DNA from: Alloascoidea africana | Lineage: Eukaryota; Ascomycota; Alloascoideomycetes; Alloascoideales; Alloascoideaceae | Direction of reading: 5' to 3' | Length of the DNA stretch: 64,000 nt | Assembly (NCBI GenBank): GCA_030581615.1 | Contig: JAKTTT010000007.1 | Location: forward strand, 62,001-126,000 | In this document: positions 32,424 to 41,798 of the stretch, one piece after another | Position numbering within the stretch: position 1 is the stretch's first letter | Layout: every line of letters begins with the position of its first letter | Program-made: the position numbers and the translations under genes | The notes under the pieces: model-generated | Database searches by the model: none | The model's input: the letters and a program-made list of their open reading frames with translations, nothing else | Told to the model about the DNA's origin: nothing

Positions 32424-34583
32424 ATGAGTTGGAACTCTCAAGGCGACGATAGGTTTTATCGAAGAAGGTCGAATGCCGATGATGACGCCCGTTCAACAAT
32501 ATCCTCTTTCTCCATGAAGTCCTCGGACTCTCGTTCTTCTCGAATCTTTGCTGGCGTTTACAACAGATTCAGAATAGTTCGAGCATCCGGTTCCTCAAAT
32601 CATGGCCTTTTGTCAGACAAGTCGAGTAACAGGTATTCGAGCGCCCTCCTGCCTACGTCGTCATCCTCATCAATGTCGTGTGAAGAGCTCCCCGAGCACT
32701 CCGCCGTGAATCATCAGGAACACTACACCAAGCACAGCACTGCATCATCGTCAAATCCCAATATCCAGCCCATACCCAGCGGCAGTAACCGGATCCGCAC
32801 TGGCAAAAATACCTTGCCTAATCAGCGGAACGGGGACGACAGTAGCTCGATGACGCCCGAAATTTCTGTCAGCAGCTCCAACTCTAAAGTTAAGTCTTCC
32901 AGACGGTATCGGTCATCTTCACCTTCCAACTCTAAAGCGACCCACATCCTTTCATCAGATCCTCCTAACACCAGCGTGAAATCCAATTCTGGGTCAGCTT
33001 CAACCTCTGATGCTCACTCAAGAGCCTCGCATAGAGATTCTTCGATATCGTCCGCAGTATCAGCAAGTGTCCAAGAACCGACATCTGTAGTTGCAGGTAA
33101 CACCACATCGAAATCCGCCTTAATCACAGGCGACCAAGATAGCAATTGCTCCTCTTCCTCTTCCTCCTCTCAACTTAAACCTGAAAACTCCCAATCCACT
33201 CCTCCAAATATTCCTCTTCCTGCTAACCCTTCCTCCACAGATTTCAGGAAGAAGCAAATGTCAAGACCGAGTAATACAGGCCCTAATCCTCACCCTTCTG
33301 CAACGATGAGCAATCGGTCAACAACAGGAAGTAATTCTGTCTTCTCTGGAACTGCCTATCGTGTTTCAGAAACAAGCAACACTCCTCAGTGGGGCGGCTC
33401 AACTTCATCTAATACCTCGTCGGCCCCCAGCGTTCGAAGTTATCAAACACAAGTGACCACCGATTCATCTCTAAAGTTCTCTTCTGCGCCAGATACCAAC
33501 ACTCAAAGAAAAGCTTATGAGTCTGCCTCAGAGAAAGGAAGAATGCCAGCTGCTTCTCTTGCAAACTCTGCTGCCTCCATAGCGTCGGGAACTGGTCAAA
33601 ATTCCTGGACCACATTCTACAACTTCACGTCTAATAGCAAACTGGCAGATGCTTTAATCTATGGAACAACGAGGCGAGAGGCTTGGACTCAGTATCTCAA
33701 GACCCATGAGCCGGGAAAAGAGGCAGACATTATTGAGCTTTGGGTAATAATGGCTCTTCGATTCATGTTGAAGGGTCAGCTACTTTTTTCGCCTGAGATG
33801 CGCAAGCTTGTGAAATCAGGGACCACCTCTCCAATTTTGGATTTCCAAGGAATTGTCAAGGACCAGTGGTCTTGGCAAATGGCAATGGACTACCCGAACG
33901 CTCTGATTTACGGGTACAAACCCATGCTGAACGGACTTCAGATTCATTATGACGGAAATTACGAGGGTCCTCCGAATTTCATACCTTTTGTTGGGAAAAC
34001 GGTAACTTCAATCCCATTTGAAGATTGCTTTTTCCAAGCGGTCTGCGCGAAATCTTTCTGGTATTTTTTGAAATCGCATGAATGGGAGACGACTTTGGCT
34101 CAGATACACAGAGTCTTGAAACCTGGTGGTTGGGTAGAGCTAATTTTCTCCGATTTTGAAACTTTAAATGTGTCGCCTGAGTTCCAAAAAATTTGGAGTA
34201 GGCTTCAAGACGGGGTTAGAAGAAGAGGGATGGACGTAAGGCCCAGCGATAAGATCGTTTCAAGGCTTCACGCCGCCGGGTTTGTTAATGTTCACACAAG
34301 CTACATCGTTTTGCCCAAGGCCTGGGGCGGGCCCATTGGACAAGTCACCGACCTGCTTGCCATGTACTACGTCCAAGCAGTGCTGCTTGCATATGGAGAC
34401 TTTACTGAAGCTGAGAAGGAGGAGATTCTGAAAGTCCACATGCCGGCGGCCTATCACAAGCGTTCCCTCAGCGCTAACTATTTGTTCTTTTGCTATGCTC
34501 AGAAACCCTCCGATGAGTCCTCCAGCGGGAGTAATAGTGAAGACTCTTCACCAGAAGACCATGACGACCATCCTAAACATTGA
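32424..34583 (+). CDS. methyltransferase-like protein (UMTA/TAM-type) with disordered N-terminus and degenerate SAM loop
   Basis: 719 residues. The first 400 or so are Ser/Thr/Asn-rich and disordered, with RRRSNADDDARSTISSFS and SRSSRIF near the start as likely phosphorylation sites. The C-terminal 320 resemble the fungal SAM-dependent methyltransferase family: an EAWTQYLKTHEPGKEADIIELWV segment, FIPFVGKTVTSIPFEDCFFQAV (acidic-loop region) and QIHRVLKPGGWVEL (post-motif), then RLHAAGFVNV. Motif I, normally an Asp-x-Gly-Cys-Gly-Thr-Gly loop, reads ILDFQGIVKDQWSWQMA, so most of the glycines that bind SAM are missing. It may be a pseudo-methyltransferase or bind SAM atypically. The substrate is unknown. 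Single exon; it converges on the Zn2Cys6 gene. Confidence 0.8.
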   Translation: MSWNSQGDDRFYRRRSNADDDARSTISSFSMKSSDSRSSRIFAGVYNRFRIVRASGSSNHGLLSDKSSNRYSSALLPTSSSSSMSCEELPEHSAVNHQEHYTKHSTASSSNPNIQPIPSGSNRIRTGKNTLPNQRNGDDSSSMTPEISVSSSNSKVKSSRRYRSSSPSNSKATHILSSDPPNTSVKSNSGSASTSDAHSRASHRDSSISSAVSASVQEPTSVVAGNTTSKSALITGDQDSNCSSSSSSSQLKPENSQSTPPNIPLPANPSSTDFRKKQMSRPSNTGPNPHPSATMSNRSTTGSNSVFSGTAYRVSETSNTPQWGGSTSSNTSSAPSVRSYQTQVTTDSSLKFSSAPDTNTQRKAYESASEKGRMPAASLANSAASIASGTGQNSWTTFYNFTSNSKLADALIYGTTRREAWTQYLKTHEPGKEADIIELWVIMALRFMLKGQLLFSPEMRKLVKSGTTSPILDFQGIVKDQWSWQMAMDYPNALIYGYKPMLNGLQIHYDGNYEGPPNFIPFVGKTVTSIPFEDCFFQAVCAKSFWYFLKSHEWETTLAQIHRVLKPGGWVELIFSDFETLNVSPEFQKIWSRLQDGVRRRGMDVRPSDKIVSRLHAAGFVNVHTSYIVLPKAWGGPIGQVTDLLAMYYVQAVLLAYGDFTEAEKEEILKVHMPAAYHKRSLSANYLFFCYAQKPSDESSSGSNSEDSSPEDHDDHPKH

Positions 34584-35791
34584 TTGCTCTTTTTGTCCTT
34601 TCGACTTATGAACGTTTGTGCATTGCCCTTTTCATCTTTATCCATTTTCTGCTGTTTTCATGCCACCTTCAATTTGAAAAATTTCAGCTGCTCTCTACCA
34701 TGCTGGACATTTCTCAAAAAGATTCTGTATGTCTCTGGACTGTTCTTATGAATTTATGTGTATCGCATTAAGAATGGGGTACGATATAACTAGTTAATTT
34801 GCTTTCTATGTAAAGCCTGAGAATCCTAAACCAAAAGTTATATTATTAATAGGAGGTGTATGGCAATCTTCAGGCTTTTTAGCTTCAAGTTTCGCGATGA
34901 CTAGCAATCGTTTGTCAGAAAAGGATTAGTCATCCGTTACGCAACCTCGCGTTTGCAACACAAAATGGCCCCTGGTCTCTCCACCATTGTCGCTGGCCCT
35001 GGGGTTTGTGCCCTTTACCTTCCCCAGCCTCAAAAGCCTAAACTGTCGCGATGGCTCTATTGTCTGAATAGGGAAATTCAATCTGCAATCTGTATTTTCA
35101 TTCAGAAACAAAACATGCTTTGGTGCAACGGATCAAAAAAATAATAACACCATATTTTCTTCTTATGATGCCATGGTAGGTCACCACGAAGTCCTGTTTC
35201 TGGCAGTTTGCACTAGAGCTGTTAAACAAGGAAACTACCAAGGTATTTGTCTGATTTTCTTTCGGAACGCTCGAGGCAACAAGTCTTGTTGGCCGGGTGC
35301 AAATTGTTCTCTGCAAGCGACATTGCTTTACAATCTGAGAGCTATACCGTAAACAGATAAACGTTCAATTAGATGGCAAATTTCAGTTTCAACACATGTG
35401 TCATTTTGCGTAGCTGAGTCTGCTCAATGACATTGAATGTTGACTAAAGATTAAAAATTGTCGTGGGTTAATCAAAAGGAATACGTGCAGTATCCTGGTA
35501 TCTCAACAGTAAAACTATCTCCAAGCCTCGGGAACCGCTTATAATCTGTCAAGATAGCATAATTATTTGCCATCACTGTTTATAAATAGAGATGTCTGCG
35601 AGAACGTTGACAATTAAAAGTTTTCTAGTTAGTATAGTTTTGACAGAATGTATGGTTTTACGAGATATTTCAGTCCAACCGAACCCTACGCATTTTCAAA
35701 TTAAAAACGCTACAAACGCTACAAACGCTCTCATCATAAACAAATGGAAAATATGCCAGCAACCTGGACTAAGCCTCGTGTGATCATGGGA
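34584..35791. other. convergent intergenic region, 1.2 kb
   Basis: Between the 3' ends of the methyltransferase-like and Zn2Cys6 genes. Only short frames on both strands, none with coding character. A triple CTACAAACG unit occurs near 35708-35730. No tRNA or other RNA recognised. Confidence 0.5.
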
Positions 35792-37873
35792 TTACCAACC
35801 CCAAAGATTATCTTCTGCTTGCATGGTATCGTTCCAACCAGGGACCAGCAATGAGATATCTGTCATTCCAAGGAAATCCATAGAGCATATCGAGTCATCC
35901 TCGGCGCTGTTCGTGAAAGTCGGTTCATAGATATTTAAACTGGGATCTTTCTTATCTTCGCCTAACAAAGGAGAAGCACTCGGCAAGGAATTTTCCTCTG
36001 TGATTGACGATATCTTCATGATCAATAGACTGGCCCGTCGATTAGAGTCTTTAGAGGGATCATCCTTACTGGTGCCTTGTTGATCCGCGTCGTGGATTTC
36101 ACCGTCTCCATAGTCCTGCATCGCATGTATAAGGACATCAGATCTGACAGAAAAGTCTTTCTCGAGCAGTTTTGGAAATATTTCTTTCATCTTATAAGAC
36201 AGTTCAAGCCAAGTATTGGCAATACACCATACTTCACTCCATGATTTCAAAAGCCGGATATTCTGTAGGGCTATTTCGTTATGCTCAGATTTCAGTTCCT
36301 GAATTGACTTGTATAGCTCTTCGCCGTGTTCCCTATTCATTGGAAAGTCATGGTAGTGCTTTGCGAGCACCAATGTTGGGAAAGCGCAAAAGTAAAGGTT
36401 TGCACCAGCCAGCGTAAACAATTGGAATCCAGTAAAAGGAGCTATCACCATCTTTTTAATAGAGGTCAGTATCGCGATCAATTCCGAGCACTTTTTGATG
36501 GTCTCAAGGAGTTGCTTTGTCGTTTTCGACCACCAACCTTTTGGAGACGACTCGGGACTTAGAAAAAAGTACTCGCGATTCAAGAATATCCTACATAATA
36601 GCAACAGACAGTGAAGATAGCCAAAACTGGCTGCAGTTCCTTGACCAATGTGGGAATCCAGATTCAACGGGTTGTAGATGAAATGAACAGGCAAAGAATT
36701 TTCAAAGCTGTCCAATTGTCGGGATAGTTTGTAATAGGTTGATGATGGATTCCAAGGTGCAAGAGGCTCCTTTCTTGCGCCAACCTCTCCAACCCATTTT
36801 GCAATCTTGGACCAGATTTCAAAGAGGATGATCTCAAAGCTGTAAATGCTGGTATTCGGTATAGGCTCGGACTTATCCATCAATTCCATTGCTTGGGTAT
36901 ATGAAGGGCAATTGACCTGATGTCCATAGGTAAAATTCACCTCTGGACATGGCATGGGAATCTTAATGTTTTCAATTTTCAATGCTGGGGATCGGTTACG
37001 ACCACTAGAATTGCACCGATCCATCATATAAACTGCCCACATAGTTCTGCGTTTGGCTTCATTGGCATTGAAGGCCTCGGTTGTTTTTTCGTCTTTTAAG
37101 TAGCAAGGACCAGCGTCTGATCCTAAACCAAGAATCATAGCCATCCTCGCTGCGATTCCAACATACATGTAGCTTCTGGCTGCGTTGGCTTCCCCCCATT
37201 CATGGCTGCTTAGAATCACAAGCGCTTGTATTCTTTGCAAGCTGGGACAGTCAAAATTATCCTTTAGCATGTTTCTCGCGTGCCATCCAAAGTATCTAGA
37301 TGCCTGCGATGGTGTTCGAATAGCACTACCTGTATCATTTGGGGATGGGACATAAAGCTCTGGGGAGGAATCTTCTGAGAAAGACCCATAATGGGAGACA
37401 ACAGTCGGGTGGAACCTCGCACAGAGGGCTAACACTGCCAAGAGCACCACCATGTCTAGACGTTCGTCAAATTTTCCAAGCCTGCGTTTTGTATCTACAT
37501 TTTTCAACCATACAATAAACGAAGGCTTGTGAACAAAGGGGAAAATTCCCTGGTACTGGATTTCAAAAAACGTTTCCACCACCTGAAGTAGAACATCCTT
37601 ATCTGGTAGAATGCACCCTACAGGCTCATTTTCCCTGTTTATGTTATCGGTTTCGCCAACGGCTTGAGTAGTAGCATTCTGGTCTCTGTTGACATTTGTT
37701 TTCAGTAATTTCTTTCTCGTTTTCAAGCTTCGTAATTGAGATTTGCGTGGAGTATAGACACAGCTGAACTCTAGTAGCGCACATCGTTCACACGGCTTGC
37801 TGATAGATCCGTCATTACGACACTTTATCTTCCCTCGGCGACAGATGTCACAAGCTAGAGCCGTTCTCATCAT
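35792..37873 (-). CDS. Zn2Cys6 fungal transcription factor
   Basis: 693 residues. The binuclear zinc cluster is at residues 9-39: ACDICRRGKIKCRNDG, then a short loop and CERCALLEFSCVY, six cysteines with typical spacing. It is followed by a basic, Lys/Arg-rich linker (RKSQLRSLKTRKKLL). The middle region has the fungal-specific transcription factor domain: PDKDVLLQVVETFFEIQYQGIFPFVHKPSF near residue 95, SHEWGEANAARSYMYVGIAARMA and KRRTMWAVYMMDRCNS. The acidic C-terminus, with EDDSICSMDFLGMTDIS, may be the activation region. The target is unknown; it is divergent from FTR1 with a 1.4-kb gap, so a link to iron regulation is conceivable but unsupported. The first of two adjacent ATGs is taken as start. 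Confidence 0.9.
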   Translation of the reverse strand: MMRTALACDICRRGKIKCRNDGSISKPCERCALLEFSCVYTPRKSQLRSLKTRKKLLKTNVNRDQNATTQAVGETDNINRENEPVGCILPDKDVLLQVVETFFEIQYQGIFPFVHKPSFIVWLKNVDTKRRLGKFDERLDMVVLLAVLALCARFHPTVVSHYGSFSEDSSPELYVPSPNDTGSAIRTPSQASRYFGWHARNMLKDNFDCPSLQRIQALVILSSHEWGEANAARSYMYVGIAARMAMILGLGSDAGPCYLKDEKTTEAFNANEAKRRTMWAVYMMDRCNSSGRNRSPALKIENIKIPMPCPEVNFTYGHQVNCPSYTQAMELMDKSEPIPNTSIYSFEIILFEIWSKIAKWVGEVGARKEPLAPWNPSSTYYKLSRQLDSFENSLPVHFIYNPLNLDSHIGQGTAASFGYLHCLLLLCRIFLNREYFFLSPESSPKGWWSKTTKQLLETIKKCSELIAILTSIKKMVIAPFTGFQLFTLAGANLYFCAFPTLVLAKHYHDFPMNREHGEELYKSIQELKSEHNEIALQNIRLLKSWSEVWCIANTWLELSYKMKEIFPKLLEKDFSVRSDVLIHAMQDYGDGEIHDADQQGTSKDDPSKDSNRRASLLIMKISSITEENSLPSASPLLGEDKKDPSLNIYEPTFTNSAEDDSICSMDFLGMTDISLLVPGWNDTMQAEDNLWGW

Positions 37874-39239
37874 AGCGGCATTGCGGGTGTTAGGCCAAGT
37901 TCAGAATTTTGAGTAGCAGCCAGAATTGCTAAGGAAGAGAGATCACCCAGAAATTTGGTCAGCCGTTGGAGGTTCAAGGCAGTACGCTATCGGTTTATCC
38001 GCGCGGTTTTGTCGTTGTTTGGTTATATTCGGGCCTGATGGCGTCATGAATCGTGAAAAATGTGTGTGTGGCTGGTGGTAGCGTGGAGAGGTGGAGCAGG
38101 TAGTTTAGACCCTGAATATCAGATCGATCGGATCGAGATAACAGGGAGCTTTTTCGTAGGTCCAGGACGTTTTTCTGCAATTTACTCCAGTAGATTCCGG
38201 AAACATTCGACAAGATTTTTTAGAATGGGACATCAGACCTTGCAAACGTAGTACTTGGTTGATACAAGCAAACGGAGTTATTCTCCGTAAACCACTTTGG
38301 GTATTAAGTAGCTTAGCGCAAAACGAGGGACAAATAACCGAATAGATCTCCTTTCATTCTGAGGCAGACGCATTTTAGAAACCATGGCATCCCTACGCAG
38401 AACGCAGCGACACCTTGCAAGAAGTGGATATCGGTCCGATCTTAGGAACCCATGTTTCTCCAATCCTTCATTTCATGAGGCCAGATCGTCGCCAGCCGGT
38501 CTATGCTTCTTCAATAAGCACCAGAGACAGAAGACGTTCAATCTGTTTCCCAAACTCATACTAGTCTATTCCCATAAATTTTCTCCCTCAACGAAGCTCT
38601 GTTGTGGTTGCATATAGCCATGGGTTAGCTTGAACAGGATCCTCCCAAGGTTAGGACATTGTAATAAAAGTATGGATGTCGTAGTCATGCGATAATTGAA
38701 CGGGTTAAAAGAATAACTTTGGATGTTAACCCATTAGTTAATCATTATTATCTACTGTTTCAACCAAATGTTGCAGATACGGCTATAAAAGACTGGTCAT
38801 AGTCTGTCGTACATAATGCCCTTGCTGATTTTTTCAGGTTTAGGAGTGACAAAAAAGGAAGGTTTCATGCCATTCTGCAGATCAAACATTGAAATAAGCC
38901 TTGTCCAAGCAGAAAAGCGTTAGTGTTTATATTATTTCCATTGTCTTCATTGGACAACTGGCCAAGTCATAAGCTTTTATCTGCACCCTTGCTCTGTTTT
39001 CCACCGGAACAACCTTGGAATTGATATCTTATCCCCAAACTTAATGTATTTATTCCCCAAACTAAAAGAAAAGGGAAAGACTTTGGATCTGTATACAGAA
39101 TCCATGTAAACAAAATTTTTCTCATACCTGCTTCCGCTGTAGGCTTTTCAGGCTGTCTTCATTCGTTTTAAAGGCCAACTGTGCCGTAGTTTTTTCCCAT
39201 ACCCATTGATTTCCATCCAAACAATCATTCAAGGGAAAA
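37874..39239. other. divergent promoter region Zn2Cys6 gene / FTR1, 1.4 kb
   Basis: Long for this genome. A TATAAAA lies at 38784-38790, but 450 nt before the FTR1 ATG. A GATA-type motif cluster on the minus strand (GGATAAGATATC, about 39020-39031) lies 210 nt upstream of FTR1; GATA factors of the Fep1/Sre1 kind repress iron uptake in non-Saccharomyces yeasts. Frames here (for example 38384-38617) lack coding character. Confidence 0.4.
39020..39031 (-). promoter_or_regulatory. GATA-type motif upstream of FTR1
   Basis: The minus strand reads GGATAAGATATC. GATA-core sites upstream of iron-uptake genes are bound by Fep1/SreA-type repressors in many fungi. The match to their longer consensus is imperfect, so this is suggestive only. 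Confidence 0.25.
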
Positions 39240-40394
39240 ATGGTCAACGTTTTTTCGCCTACCATCTTTTTTATTGTCTTCAGAGAGGCCCTGGAAGCAG
39301 GTGTCGTTATTTCCGTTCTCCTCGCATTTTTAAAGAAAGGAATTGGTAGTTCCACTGCCGAAGGAAACAAAAAGCTCTACAAAAAACTGATATGGCAAGT
39401 ATGGGTTGGTGCTATACTTGGTCTCGTCATCTGTTTTATCATCGGTGGCACGTTTATAGGAGTCTTTTATAGCTTGGGAAAAGACTTGTGGTCAAAATCA
39501 GAGGATCTCTGGGAGGGCATCTTTTGTCTCATTGCAACACTTTTGATCAGTGTGATGGGATTGGCAATGTTAAGAATCAACAAAATGAAAGAGAAATGGA
39601 GAGTCAAGCTAGCTCAGCAACTGCTGGACAATTCAGACAAAGATCGTAAGAAGAAGTTTAGCATGGGCGAGTTTACAACCAAGTACTCCATGTTCATTCT
39701 TCCTTTTATCACAACTCTGAGAGAGGGTCTTGAATGTGTTGTATTTGTAGGCGGTGTCGGTCTGCAAACTCCTGCTACTGCTTTTCCTGTTCCTGTTATT
39801 TGTGGTTTAATTGCTGGAATAGCTGTTGGTCTGCTTCTTTTCTACGGAGGTTCCAACTTTTCGATGCAAATCTTTTTGATCATATCCACGAGTATTCTAT
39901 ATCTGATTGCTGCAGGTCTATTTTCAAGAGGCATTTGGTTTTTTGAAAACTATGTTTTTAGTCAGAAAACCGGAGGAGACGCTGCGGAATCGGGATCTGG
40001 AAACGGTTCATATGATATCTCAAAAGCAGTCTGGCATGTTAACTGCTGCAACCCACTAATTGACAACGGTTGGGATGTCTTTAATGCTTTGCTTGGATGG
40101 CAGAATACTGCAACCTATGGCTCAGTTATCAGCTATAATCTATATTGGCTCGCCATGATTTCTGTGATTTCTCTGTTGCTCTTCCAAGAGAAAAAGGGTC
40201 ATCTACCCTTCATGAAGAGGAATTTGGATTCGATTCAGCTGAATCCACTGAAGAAAAAGAAGCAGATGACAGCTCTAGAACAAGACGATTTAATTAGAAG
40301 AGCAGAGCATGCAAACATTTTTGATGATATTACAAAAAGTCAACCCGCTGTTCAAGCCTCAGAAAGAACAAGCAGCTCCAGTGCCAGGAATTAG
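39240..40394 (+). CDS. FTR1: high-affinity iron permease Ftr1
   Basis: Plasma-membrane permease that takes Fe(III) produced by the Fet3 ferroxidase. 384 residues, starting MVNVFSPTIFFIVFREALEAG, which matches the position of family starts. The first iron-binding REXLE motif is REALE (residues 15-19) and the second is REGLE at about residue 161 (near 39720). About seven hydrophobic segments are visible, including IWQVWVGAILGLVICFIIGGTFIGVFY, GIFCLIATLLISVMGLAML, VICGLIAGIAVGLLLFY and IFLIISTSILYLIAAGLFSRGIW. The loop with WHVNCCNPLIDNGWDVFNALLGWQ before the last membrane segment is also typical. A Lys-rich cytosolic tail follows. The partner gene FET3 lies in the same window at 56.8-58.7 kb. 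Confidence 0.95.
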   Translation: MVNVFSPTIFFIVFREALEAGVVISVLLAFLKKGIGSSTAEGNKKLYKKLIWQVWVGAILGLVICFIIGGTFIGVFYSLGKDLWSKSEDLWEGIFCLIATLLISVMGLAMLRINKMKEKWRVKLAQQLLDNSDKDRKKKFSMGEFTTKYSMFILPFITTLREGLECVVFVGGVGLQTPATAFPVPVICGLIAGIAVGLLLFYGGSNFSMQIFLIISTSILYLIAAGLFSRGIWFFENYVFSQKTGGDAAESGSGNGSYDISKAVWHVNCCNPLIDNGWDVFNALLGWQNTATYGSVISYNLYWLAMISVISLLLFQEKKGHLPFMKRNLDSIQLNPLKKKKQMTALEQDDLIRRAEHANIFDDITKSQPAVQASERTSSSSARN

Positions 40395-40519
40395 TAGTTT
40401 TAACGCATTTAATAATTGATGATAATTACAAGGAAACAAACCAAACCCATAGTAATCTATATGGCCAAAAGGCTGTACATAAGTAACTCAATGATCTTTT
40501 TGATCGGTTGAACTTTTCG

Positions 40520-41798
40520 TTAGTCTTGCTGTTCTTTATCTTTCCCATTAGACTCAAGTTTTGGGGTATTCTTAGTTGCCTTCTGAGGCTTGCCTTTAGT
40601 TTGAGAATCGTAACCATATAGCTCACAATATTCTTTATAGGTTACAAGCTTGTAGGATTCTGGCATGAACGATTCCCCCCAGAAAGCACATAATCCTTTG
40701 AGACCGCCGTTTAAATACATATATGAGATACGGCATTTTTCTGTGGAGGCCGTTATGATTGCAATCTTTCGAATTCATGTTAGCCGATTTGAGAAAAGTA
40801 AGGCTACTCTCTTAGACATACCTGCTCTAAATTTGAATTTCTGGGAAGGAACATTACAACATTAGGTGATATGTGTTTGCAGAATTCCAAAAGCTCAGCA
40901 CTTGCATAACAATACTGTTAGTAAGAAAAGTAATGCTTTTGAAGATATAGCAAATTCATACATTGTATAAGGCATTCCTGAATTTAGATCAAAAGTGTTG
41001 TTCGAGTTGTAGTTAGGTCCTCCCCAAGGTGGACTTATAAACACTGCATCAGCCTTTACAAAACAAAAAGTCAGAAAGAATGATGGTTGATAGTAAGAAT
41101 CGGATTTTGTTTAGAACGTACTGTGAATTGTCCAGAGAGACTTTTGAAGTCACCTAGTTTCGTTTCTATGTTATCCACATTATAGACCTGTGCATTGTGC
41201 TTCACGCATGCAATTGCGGATTCTTCGATATCGATTCCAATCACTATAGAAATAAGCAAATGGTTGGTTTAGACTAAGACTTTTGTTAGAAAGTGGAGCT
41301 CACCTTTATCAAAGAATTGGGCAAACTGAATTGAGTTTCCTCCGGCCCCGCAAAACCCATCAACAATAGTTTTAGCATTTGGCAAGCAATCCTTCATAAA
41401 CGTGGCAATGGAGCTGTAGAGAATTACAAACATTTGTTAATCTTCTTTAACCATTTTTTAAAAAAAGTTCCTTAGAAGGGTCTTACTATGCAATATACTC
41501 TGGAGTTACACTATACCACAACTCTTCAGTCAAGTATATCCCTTCATCAAACCGCGAAAACAAATTATATCTCTTGAGCCAATATCTACAGAACCATACA
41601 GATTAATTAGGTTCAGAATGAGTACTAAATGCTCTTCCTGTTGGGCATACAAAAATGGCAGTTAGATACTCACTTTCGTAGCTTTGGAGGAAGGGCTTGA
41701 TAAGTTAACTGATATTTAGAATCAGGCAATTCTTCCTCTTGTGCAGTTTTCTTGTTGTCATTGGAAGTGAGCAAAGAGCCTTTCCGCTTTCTGCCCAT
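40520..41798 (-). CDS. TGS1: trimethylguanosine synthase Tgs1, 7 exons
   Basis: SAM-dependent enzyme that hypermethylates m7G caps of snRNAs and snoRNAs to m2,2,7G. Exons: 41798-41674, 41585-41487, 41413-41304, 41243-41122, 41053-40962, 40900-40822 and 40765-40520; 290 residues. All six introns are 56-88 nt, with donors GTGAGT, GTAAGA, GTGAGC, GTACGT, GTATGA and GTATGT, and phases all agree. Motifs: [29 protein letters not shown], then motif [40 protein letters not shown], the catalytic [21 protein letters not shown] and [11 protein letters not shown]...GLCAFWGE. In the last two introns an upstream or downstream AG must be skipped to keep the frame. It converges on FTR1. Confidence 0.94.

Noticed and set aside
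38384-38617. 77-codon plus-strand frame in the FTR1 upstream region
   Set aside because: ATG-started but without recognisable features; the length is consistent with chance in 1.4 kb.
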